8,279 nucleotides of DNA from Trueperaceae bacterium (GTDB lineage: Bacteria; Deinococcota; Deinococci; Deinococcales; Trueperaceae). The number at the start of each line of letters is the position of its first letter. Positions within the stretch are counted from its first letter, which is position 1. The stretch covers positions 1 to 8,279 of the forward strand of contig JAGXHO010000203.1 of NCBI GenBank assembly GCA_024636105.1. The letters run 5' to 3'. Shown here one piece after another: positions 1 to 7,683 of this stretch. Below the pieces are notes generated by a model. The model worked only from the letters and a program-made list of their open reading frames with translations, did no database searches and was not told where the DNA came from. The translations under genes and the position numbers were made by a program.

Positions 1-1019
<1,019 letters not shown>

Positions 1020-1023
<4 letters not shown>

Positions 1024-2684
1024 GCGAAGACCGGACGCGGACGGGCGAGCTACCTCTGCGCGGGGTCCGGATCTCGCTCTACGACACCACCCTGCGCGAC
1101 GGCACCCAGGCCGAGGGCGTCAGCTTCACGAGCGACGACAAGGTCGCGGTCGCGCGGCGCCTCGACGCCTTCGGGATGGACTGGATCGAGGGTGGCTGGC
1201 CCGGCAGCAACCCGCGCGACGCCGACTTCTTCGAACGCATGCGCGACGTCTCGCTGCTCCAAGCCCGGCTGGCGGCGTTCGGCGCCACGCGCCGCAAATC
1301 CACCGCACCCGAGGACGACGGCAACCTGAAGGCCCTGATCGCGGCCGCCACGCCGGTCGTGACGATCTTCGGAAAGTCTTGGCCGCTCCACGTCACCGAA
1401 GCGCTCGGCGCCAGCCTGGACGAGAACCTCGCGATGGTCGAGGACTCGGTGGCGTTCGTCGCGGCGCAGGGGCGTGAGGTCGTCTACGACGCCGAGCACT
1501 ACTTCGACGGGTGGCGGGCCGACCCCGCGTACGCGCTGGCCACGCTGGAGGCGGCGGTCCGGGGCGGCGCTCGGACCGTGGTGCTGTGCGACACGAACGG
1601 CGGTTCGTTGCCCGACCACGTCGTCGCCGGAGTGCGGGCGGCCCGCACGGCGTTGGGCGAGGGCGTGGTGCTCGGCATCCACCCCCACGACGATGCCGGT
1701 CTGGCCACCGCGAACGCGCTGGCGGCGGTGGCGGCCGGCGCGCGCCACGTGCAGGGGACCGTCAACGGGTACGGCGAGCGGTGCGGCAACGTGGACCTCC
1801 TACCCGTCCTCGCGAACCTCGTCCTCAAGCTCGGCGCCGAGCAGCCGCAACCGCTCGCGGAGCTGCGCGCGCTCTCGCGCTACGTCGACGACCGCGCGAA
1901 CCTCGAGCCCAACGTCCGACGCCCGTACGTCGGCGACGCGGCGTTCGCCCACAAAGGGGGAATCCACGTCTCGGCGGTGAACCGCCGACCCGACACGTAC
2001 GAGCACGTGCCGCCCGAGTCCGTCGGCCAGGAGCGTCGCGTGCTCCTATCGGATCTCTCCGGCCGCGCGAACCTGGTCGCCAAGGGCGACGAGCTCGGCG
2101 CCGGTGCCGACGCGGGGGCCCTGGTGGCGCGGCTCAAGGAGTTGGAGCACCTGGGGTACGCGTTCGAGGGGGCGGAGGCGTCGTTCCGCCTCGTCGCGCG
2201 GCGCTTGCGCGGCGAACACCGGCCGTACTTCTCGCTCCACGGCTACACGGTCATGATCGACAAGCGCGATGGCGACGCCTCGCCGCGCTGCGAAGCCACG
2301 GTTCGGCTCGAGGTGGGCGGCTTGGCGACGCATACGGCGGCCGATGGCGACGGCCCCGTGAACGCCCTCGACCGCGCCCTGCGCAAGGCGCTCACCGGCT
2401 TCTACCCGTCGCTGGCGGACTTGACCCTCACGGACTACAAGGTGCGCGTGCTGGGAGGCACGGCGACCGGCACGGCCAGCGTCGCGCGCGTCCACATCGA
2501 GACCAGCGACGGCCGCACGAGCTGGGGCACCGTCGGCGCCCATACGAACATCATCGATGCCTCGTACGAGGCGCTCCTCGACGCGATCGAGTCGAAGCTG
2601 TGGGCGGACGGGATCGAACCCGTCGCGGCGGCCGACGATGCGGACGCCGCGCGCGAGCGCATAGGGATCGACGGGCGCGCATAG
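1020..2684 (+). CDS. cimA: (R)-citramalate synthase
   Basis: CimA condenses pyruvate with acetyl-CoA to (R)-citramalate, which the LeuCD and LeuB enzymes can turn into 2-ketobutyrate. This gives a threonine-independent route to isoleucine. The 554 residues are full length for the family. [10 protein letters not shown] (21-30) supplies the catalytic Arg-Asp, and the following AEGVSF and [11 protein letters not shown] (57-67) are typical of citramalate synthases rather than LeuA. Further family motifs are YDAEHYFDG (156-164), DTNGG (191-195), the metal-binding HPHDDAG (221-227), [10 protein letters not shown] (248-257) and HKGGIHVSA (311-319). A LeuA-type dimer or regulatory domain covers about 400-530. 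The GTG start at 1020 shares GTGA with the leuA stop. No clear Shine-Dalgarno sequence is visible, which fits translation coupled to leuA. The alternative annotation, a second isopropylmalate or homocitrate synthase, fits the N-terminal motifs less well. Substrate choice is inferred, not shown. Confidence 0.92.
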
Positions 2685-2700
2685 CCTTCCGCGTTCGATG

Positions 2701-2740
2701 CGGCGCCCGGTGCCGCCGGACGCTTTCGCAGCGTGGGTCC
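2701..2740 (+). terminator. Possible hairpin terminator after cimA
   Basis: Two GC-rich hairpins lie 16-56 nt past the cimA stop. The first is CGGCG/TGCCG (2701-2705 with 2711-2715, including one G-T pair). The second is ACGCT, loop TTCGC, AGCGT (2720-2734); an alternative fold pairs GGAC (2718-2721) with GTCC (2737-2740). Neither is followed by a T run, so this is a weak candidate. It is supported mainly by its place between the leu/cim operon and a separate promoter. Confidence 0.3.
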
Positions 2741-2798
2741 AACGGCCCAGCGGCACGCACCGAACGCGTCCTGGAGCGGGTTCCTTGCGATCGTGTCG

Positions 2799-2828
2799 TT
2801 GACATCGCGCCCGAATCAGGTGTACGAT
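2799..2828 (+). promoter_or_regulatory. Sigma70-type promoter for gltB
   Basis: A perfect -35 box TTGACA (2799-2804) is followed after 18 nt by TACGAT (2823-2828). The latter matches the -10 consensus at four of six positions, including the key second A and final T. Such a pair is unlikely by chance in DNA this GC-rich. Transcription would begin near 2834-2836, giving a leader of about 205 nt before the gltB ATG. I see no sigma54-type (GG-N10-GC) element with good flanks, so nitrogen control by that route is not supported. Confidence 0.72.
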
Positions 2829-2838
2829 CCGCTCCACG

Positions 2839-2864
2839 GCCGGGGCCTCGTTCCCCTCCCCGGC
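2839..2864 (+). ncRNA. Leader hairpin 1, next to the expected transcript start
   Basis: GCCGGGG (2839-2845) pairs perfectly with CCCCGGC (2858-2864), with a 12-nt pyrimidine-rich loop between. It would form within the first 30 nt of the gltB transcript. It could protect the 5' end or take part in leader refolding. Its function is unknown, and it is listed as a structural element rather than a known RNA family. Confidence 0.4.
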
Positions 2865-2881
2865 GCATGAGGTTGCCGCTC

Positions 2882-2904
2882 GGCGGCCGCCGAAGGCGGT
2901 CGCT
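2882..2904 (+). terminator. Leader hairpin 2, attenuator-like, upstream of gltB
   Basis: The arm 2882-2891 pairs with 2895-2904 across a GAA triloop, giving ten consecutive pairs of which two are G-U. The segment 2881-2892 (CGGCGGCCGCCG) is also a perfect 12-bp DNA palindrome. The stretch after the stem (2904-2916) has seven T in 13 positions as a TTCCG-TTCCG-TTG repeat. That is T-rich for this genome but not a classic U tract. Its place in the leader fits an intrinsic attenuator or pause site, but no leader peptide or known riboswitch core is recognisable. Confidence 0.35.
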
Positions 2905-3029
2905 TTCCGTTCCGTTGCGCACCTCGCACCGCCGCGCCACCTCGACTCGCGGGTCCCGTCCTTCGCGCCGACCGCTCGCCGCCTCGAACCACGAACGAAC
3001 CGCCGGGCCCCATCGGGTGCCTCCGCGCG

Positions 3030-3035
3030 AAAGGA
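3030..3035 (+). promoter_or_regulatory. Ribosome binding site of gltB
   Basis: AAAGGA lies 4 nt upstream of the ATG at 3040. The spacing is slightly short but usable. It supports this ATG as the start and leaves an 18-residue propeptide before the catalytic cysteine, as the family expects. Confidence 0.6.
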
Positions 3036-3039
3036 CCGC

Positions 3040-6000
3040 ATGCCTGAGTACTCCGACGTCCGACGACTCGCTTGGCCCACCGAGCGCGACGCCTGCGGCG
3101 TCGGCTTCATCGCCGCCATGGAGGGGGGCCCGCGGCGCAGCGTGCTCGACCATGCCCTCGCAGCGTTGCGCAACCTCGCGCATCGCGGCGCCGTGTCGGC
3201 GGACGGCCGGACCGGCGACGGCGCCGGGGTCCTGACGCAGATCCCCTACGCCCTGTTCCGACGCGACCTTCGCGAACGCGGGGTCGAGTTCGGCGCCGAC
3301 GAGGAGCTGGGGGTCGGGTGCTTCTCCGTCGCCAACGACGGCGAGGTCGACGAGGTCTACGCGCGCATCGCGGCGGTCCTCGACGAGGGCGGCCTCGAGG
3401 TGCTCGGCTGGCGCGATCCGCCTGTCGACGACGGGGCGCTCGGCGAGGAGGCGCGAGCGCGCCGACCGATCATGCGCCAGGTGCTCCTGCGCCGCCCTGC
3501 GGGTCTCGACGTGCTCGGCTTCGAGCGGCTGCTCTACCTGACGCGCAAACGCATCGAGCGCCGGCTCCGCGCCGCGGGGCTCGGCCGTGCCTACGTGCCG
3601 TCGATGTCGAGCCGGACGATCGTCTACAAGGGGCTCATGGTCGGCGACGCGCTCGCGACCTTCTACCGCGACCTCGCCGACCCCGACTACACGACCGCGA
3701 TCGCCCTGTTCCACGAGCGCTACAGCACGAACACCCTGCCGCGGTGGTCGCTCGCCCAGCCCTTCCGGTTCCTCGCCCACAACGGCGAGATCAACACCCT
3801 TCAGGGGAACGTGAACTTCATGCGTTCACGCGAACCCGTGTTGCGCAGTTCGGTGTTCGGCGACGCCGTCGCCGACCTCCTGCCCATCATCGAGCCCGGT
3901 GGGTCGGACTCCGCGGCGCTCGACAACGCCTTCGAGCTGCTCACGCTCGCCGGGCGCGATCCGCTGCATGCGTTGGCGATGCTCGTGCCCGAGGCCTTCG
4001 AGAACGACGACGCGATGGACCCGGACCTGCGCGGCTTCTACGAGCACCACGCGACCCTGATGGAGCCGTGGGACGGCCCTGCGGCGCTCGCACTGTCGGA
4101 CGGGCGCTACGCCGTGGCCGCGCTCGATCGCAACGGGCTCCGTCCGCAGCGCTACGCGCTCACCGACGACGGCCTGGTCGTCGTCGGCTCCGAGGCCGGG
4201 ATGGTGCCGCTGCCCGACCGGCGCATCGTGGAGCGCGGCCGCCTCGGTCCAGGGCAGATGCTCGCCGTGGACGTCGTCGCGGGCGAGTTGCTCCGCAACG
4301 CCGACGTGAAGCGCCGACTGGCGCGGCAGGCGCCGTACCGCTCGTGGGTCGACGCCCACCTGGTGCGCGTGCCGTCCTTCGCGGCCGCGGCCCCTGGCGC
4401 CGCCGGCGCCCCGGACGCGTCCGCCACGGCGGACGCGTCCGCCACGGCGGACGGCGGGGAGGCCGAGGCGCTGCTGACCCGCACGCAGAAGCTCTTCGGG
4501 TACTCGACCGAGGACCTCGACCGCGTCCTGGAACCGATGGTTTCCGGTGGCGAGCCGCCGGTCGGGTCCATGGGCGACGACACGCCGCTCGCGGTCCTTT
4601 CGGAGCAGCCACAGGCGCTCTACCGCTACTTCAAGCAGCGCTTCGCGCAGGTCACGAACCCGCCGATCGACCCACTGCGCGAGCGCCGCGTCATGTCGCT
4701 CGCGACCGTGCTCGGTCCGCGTGGGCCGCTGCTCGACGAGGCGGCCGCCTCCGCGACCGTCCTGCGCTTCGAGCGCCCGGTGATCGATGGGGCCGAGTAC
4801 GCCTGGCTGCTCGCGCAGGCGCCTTTCCGGCCCAAGGTGCTCGCCGCCCGCTGGCCCGTGGCCGACGGCCCCGAAGGCATGACGCCCGCACTCGAAGAGC
4901 TCTGCGACGAGGCCGTCGAGGCGGTCGAGGCGGGGCACGGCATCCTGGTGCTCTCCGACCGCGACGCCGACGCGACGCACGCGCCGATCCCGATGCTGCT
5001 CGCGGTCTCGGCCGTGCACCAGCGCTTGCTCCGCGCCGGGCGGCGCACGCGCACCGCCCTTGTCGCCGACACCGGCGAGGTGCGCGAAGACCACCACGTA
5101 GCGTGCCTGATCGGCTTCGGTGCTGCGCTCGTGCATCCGTTCCTGGCGCTGGCCAGCGCGCGCTCGGTGGCGGCGACGGCCAAGGGCGGGGCGCTGTGCT
5201 CGGCCTCGGAGGCGACCGAACGGTACCTGCAAGCGCTGGACAAGGGGCTGCTGAAGGTGATGTCCAAGATGGGCATCTCGGCGCTCTCGAGCTACCGCGG
5301 CGCGCAGATCTTCGAAGCGCTCGGCGTCGATCAAGACGTGATCGACCGCTACTTCACCGGCACGACGAGCCGGCTCGGCGGCGCCGGCGTGGACGCCTTC
5401 GCCGTCGACGTGCTGCGCTTCCACGCCGAGGCGTTCGGAGAAGACCCGGCCCTGCGCGATCGCGGCATCTACCGCTTCCGCAAGGCGGGCGAGTACCACG
5501 CCCTCAACCCGCTCGTCTTCAAGGCGCTCCACAAGGCCGTCCGCACGGGCGACGACGGCGCGTACGACGAGTACGCCCGGCAGGTCGACGAGCGGCCGCC
5601 GACGGCGCTGCGCGACCTGCTCGAGCCGCGCCCGCTGGGCCCCGAGGTCCCGATCGACGAGGTCGAAGGCGTGGAGTCGATCGTCCGGCGCTTCAGCACC
5701 CAAGCGATGAGCCACGGCTCCGTCTCTCGCGAGGTCCACGAGACCCTCGCGGTCGCGATGAACCGGCTGGGCGGCAAGAGCAACTCGGGGGAGGGGGGCG
5801 AGGACGAGGGTCGTTTCGCCCCGTACCGCGAAGACCAACCGCAACTCGGCCACGGCGGTTGGTACCCGAAGGCCGGCGACTGGGGCAACAGCGCGATCAA
5901 GCAGATCGCCTCCGGCCGGTTTGGCGTCACCGCCGCCTACTTGGTGTCGGCCCAGGAGCTCGAGATCAAGATGGCTCAGGGCTCGAAGCCGGGCGAAGGG

Positions 6001-7659
6001 GGCCAGATCCCGGGGCCCAAGGTGAACGACGAGATCGCGCGGATCCGCCGCAGCGTCCCGGGCGTCACGCTGATCTCGCCGCCGCCGCACCACGACATCT
6101 ACTCGATCGAGGACCTCGCGCAGCTGATCTACGACCTCAAGCGCGTCCACCCGTCGGCACGCGTCGGGGTGAAGCTCGTCGCCACCGCCGGCGTCGGGAC
6201 GATCGCCGCTGGGGTCGCCAAGGGGTACGCCGACAACGTCCAGCTGTCGGGTGCCGATGGCGGGACGGGGGCGTCGCCGCTCTCGAGCATCAAGAACGTC
6301 GGGGTGCCGTGGGAGCTCGGGCTGGCGGAGACGCAACAGACGCTCGTCGCCAACGGCCTGCGCGAGCGCGTCACGCTGCGCGTCGATGGGGGCATGAAGA
6401 CCGGCCGCGACGTCGTCGTCGCGGCGCTGCTCGGCGCCGAGGCGTACGGGTTCGGCACGGCCGCCCTGGTCGCCGCGGGCTGCGCCATGATCCGCCAGTG
6501 CCACCTCAACACCTGCCCGGTGGGGGTCGCCACCCAGCGCCTCGACCTGCGGGCCAAGTACCCGGGCGAGCCCGAGCACGTCGTGCGCTTCATGACGTAC
6601 GTCGCGCAGCAGGTGCGGATGCTCCTCGCGCGTCTCGGCGCCCGGAGCCTCGACGAACTGATCGGTCGCGTAGACCTGCTCGCGCCGCGCACGGTGGCGC
6701 TGCCGCGGCGGGCGCAGCTCGACCTGTCGGCGCTGCTCCGCGACCCCGACCCCACCGGCAGGCTGCCGCGCAAGGGGGCGGCGAGGGCGAACGGCCAGGT
6801 CCGCAACGAGCGGCCAGGCGACGACCCGCTCGACGAACAGCTGCTGCGCGACGCGCTGCCCGCGCTCGAACGGGGCGAGCGGGTCGCGCGCGGGTACGCC
6901 GTCGGCAACCGCGACCGGTCGCTCGGCGCGCGCCTCGCCGGAGCGATCGCCCGCCGCCACGGCGAAGCGGGCCTACCGGCGGGCAGCGTCGATTACCGCT
7001 TCCGCGGGGCCGCGGGCCAGAGCTTCGGCGCCTTCGCCGTCGCGGGGATGCGGCTCACGCTCGTCGGAGAAGCGCAGGACTACGTCGGCAAAGGGATGAG
7101 CGGAGGCGAGCTCGTGGTGCGCCCGCCCGAGGGCGACGACCTGGCGACCGACCGCTCCGTCATCCTCGGCAACACCGCGCTCTACGGCGCCACGGGCGGC
7201 GGGCTGTTCGCGGCCGGCCAGGCTGGGGAGCGCCTCGCGGTGCGCAACTCCGGCGCCGTCGCGGTCGTCGAGGGGTGCGGCGATCACGGCGCGGAATACA
7301 TGACCGGGGGCGCCGTGGTCGTGCTCGGCCGGGTGGGCCGCAACTTCGGCGCCGGCATGTCGGGCGGCGTCGCGTACCTGTGGGACGACGGGAGCGTCGC
7401 GGATCGGGTTAACCTGGGCATGGTGGCGTTGGCGGCGCCGGGCGCCGCCGACGCCGACCTGCTGCGGGCGCTCGTAGCGCGGCACGCCGAAGCGACCGGC
7501 TCGCGGGTCGCGCGTGCATGGCTCGACGACGGAGCGGACGCAAGCCGCTTCGTGCGGATCGCGCCGAGCGTGGCCGAGGAGGGGCAGATCGATCCGGCCC
7601 CGCTGGGGGTGGCGCTGGCGGTGGCGCGCCTGTCGGCCCTCGGCGGCACGGCTGCGTGA
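3040..7659 (+). CDS. gltB: Glutamate synthase large (alpha) subunit
   Basis: GltB hydrolyses glutamine and channels the ammonia to 2-oxoglutarate, making glutamate in the cytoplasm with electrons from GltD/NADPH or from ferredoxin. The 1539 residues match the usual 1500-1530. In order they show a short propeptide (1-18) and then the class II glutamine amidotransferase domain. This domain has Cys19 in ACGVGF as the nucleophile once the propeptide is removed, HRGAVSADGRTGDGAG (48-63), ERYSTNT (226-232) and HNGEIN (247-252). An Ala-rich linker (about 447-473) leads to the central domain (about 477-770), which includes MGDDTP and QVTNPPIDP. The FMN/synthase domain (about 860-1230) has GGKSNSGEGGED, ASGRFGVT, SPPPHHDIYSIEDL and GADGGTGASP. 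The 3Fe-4S cysteines are C1148, C1154 and C1159 (C-x5-C-x4-C). The GXGXG beta-helix (about 1265-1500) follows. Two oddities are a long insertion at 923-952 and a tandem repeat in the linker. No gltD is adjacent. The gene has its own promoter and appears monocistronic. Confidence 0.97.
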   Translation: MPEYSDVRRLAWPTERDACGVGFIAAMEGGPRRSVLDHALAALRNLAHRGAVSADGRTGDGAGVLTQIPYALFRRDLRERGVEFGADEELGVGCFSVANDGEVDEVYARIAAVLDEGGLEVLGWRDPPVDDGALGEEARARRPIMRQVLLRRPAGLDVLGFERLLYLTRKRIERRLRAAGLGRAYVPSMSSRTIVYKGLMVGDALATFYRDLADPDYTTAIALFHERYSTNTLPRWSLAQPFRFLAHNGEINTLQGNVNFMRSREPVLRSSVFGDAVADLLPIIEPGGSDSAALDNAFELLTLAGRDPLHALAMLVPEAFENDDAMDPDLRGFYEHHATLMEPWDGPAALALSDGRYAVAALDRNGLRPQRYALTDDGLVVVGSEAGMVPLPDRRIVERGRLGPGQMLAVDVVAGELLRNADVKRRLARQAPYRSWVDAHLVRVPSFAAAAPGAAGAPDASATADASATADGGEAEALLTRTQKLFGYSTEDLDRVLEPMVSGGEPPVGSMGDDTPLAVLSEQPQALYRYFKQRFAQVTNPPIDPLRERRVMSLATVLGPRGPLLDEAAASATVLRFERPVIDGAEYAWLLAQAPFRPKVLAARWPVADGPEGMTPALEELCDEAVEAVEAGHGILVLSDRDADATHAPIPMLLAVSAVHQRLLRAGRRTRTALVADTGEVREDHHVACLIGFGAALVHPFLALASARSVAATAKGGALCSASEATERYLQALDKGLLKVMSKMGISALSSYRGAQIFEALGVDQDVIDRYFTGTTSRLGGAGVDAFAVDVLRFHAEAFGEDPALRDRGIYRFRKAGEYHALNPLVFKALHKAVRTGDDGAYDEYARQVDERPPTALRDLLEPRPLGPEVPIDEVEGVESIVRRFSTQAMSHGSVSREVHETLAVAMNRLGGKSNSGEGGEDEGRFAPYREDQPQLGHGGWYPKAGDWGNSAIKQIASGRFGVTAAYLVSAQELEIKMAQGSKPGEGGQIPGPKVNDEIARIRRSVPGVTLISPPPHHDIYSIEDLAQLIYDLKRVHPSARVGVKLVATAGVGTIAAGVAKGYADNVQLSGADGGTGASPLSSIKNVGVPWELGLAETQQTLVANGLRERVTLRVDGGMKTGRDVVVAALLGAEAYGFGTAALVAAGCAMIRQCHLNTCPVGVATQRLDLRAKYPGEPEHVVRFMTYVAQQVRMLLARLGARSLDELIGRVDLLAPRTVALPRRAQLDLSALLRDPDPTGRLPRKGAARANGQVRNERPGDDPLDEQLLRDALPALERGERVARGYAVGNRDRSLGARLAGAIARRHGEAGLPAGSVDYRFRGAAGQSFGAFAVAGMRLTLVGEAQDYVGKGMSGGELVVRPPEGDDLATDRSVILGNTALYGATGGGLFAAGQAGERLAVRNSGAVAVVEGCGDHGAEYMTGGAVVVLGRVGRNFGAGMSGGVAYLWDDGSVADRVNLGMVALAAPGAADADLLRALVARHAEATGSRVARAWLDDGADASRFVRIAPSVAEEGQIDPAPLGVALAVARLSALGGTAA
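4413..4453 (+). repeat. 18-nt tandem repeat (2.3 copies) within the gltB linker
   Basis: The unit GGACGCGTCCGCCACGGC occurs perfectly at 4413-4430 and 4431-4448, and the first five bases of a third copy follow (4449-4453). In frame it encodes Asp-Ala-Ser-Ala-Thr-Ala twice (residues 459-464 and 465-470). The unit contains the palindrome GGACGCGTCC, and GTCCGCC pairs with GGCGGAC across 2 nt, so it can form hairpins. Both favour replication slippage. Each unit is a multiple of three, so copy changes would keep the frame and only alter the linker between the glutaminase and central domains. Confidence 0.9.
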
Positions 7660-7683
7660 CCGGCCAGGCGCCGGTCAGCGCAG
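7652..7683. terminator. Shared bidirectional terminator hairpin between convergent genes
   Basis: TGACCGG (7657-7663) and CCGGTCA (7671-7677) form a perfect 7-bp inverted repeat with a 7-nt loop. Allowing one bulged G at 7678, CTGCG (7652-7656) also pairs with CGCAG (7679-7683), giving 12 pairs in all. The stem contains the TGA stop of gltB on one strand and the TGA stop of the opposing gene on the other. No T tract follows on either side, so termination strength is uncertain, but the symmetry suits two converging transcripts. Confidence 0.55.

Larger units (their letters stand above)
2685..3039 (+). other. Intergenic region: end of leu/cim unit, gltB promoter and leader
   Basis: These 355 nt contain no gene that I can support. 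In order they hold candidate terminator hairpins, a sigma70-like promoter, a hairpin close to the expected transcript start, a strong 10-bp hairpin near the middle of the leader, a third weaker hairpin at about 3005-3022, and the gltB ribosome binding site. The third hairpin pairs GGC with GCC and CCC with GGG, with one bulged T and loop ATC. The base composition is more T-rich around the promoter than in the flanking genes. An ATG at 2867 opens a frame running into gltB in another phase, but it has no ribosome binding site and its product is just an Arg-rich shadow. Confidence 0.7.

Noticed and set aside
2750..2835. Sigma54-type promoter upstream of gltB for nitrogen control
   Set aside because: I found no TGGCAC-N5-TTGCA-like element with the right spacing. 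The TTGACA/TACGAT pair is a better explanation.
2867..3235. Possible leader peptide starting at ATG 2867 upstream of gltB
   Set aside because: There is no ribosome binding site before it and no run of a regulatory amino acid such as Leu, Ile or Glu. It belongs to a long out-of-phase frame that continues far into gltB, so it does not look like a short attenuator peptide.
2551..3780. A 409-codon minus-strand frame spanning the intergenic region
   Set aside because: It overlaps the ends of both cimA and gltB in antisense, has low-complexity Arg-rich composition, and has no family resemblance. The promoter and leader of gltB explain the gap better.
3826..6960. A 1044-codon open frame on the minus strand inside gltB
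   Set aside because: It is antisense to a clearly conserved gene. Its product is Arg/Ala/Val-rich with no recognisable motif, as expected from GC-biased codons leaving few stops in the opposite strand.
3072..7412. A 1446-codon plus-strand open frame overlapping gltB in another phase
   Set aside because: The product is dominated by Arg, Ala, Gly and Pro runs with no domain, and gltB explains the same DNA with family motifs from end to end.
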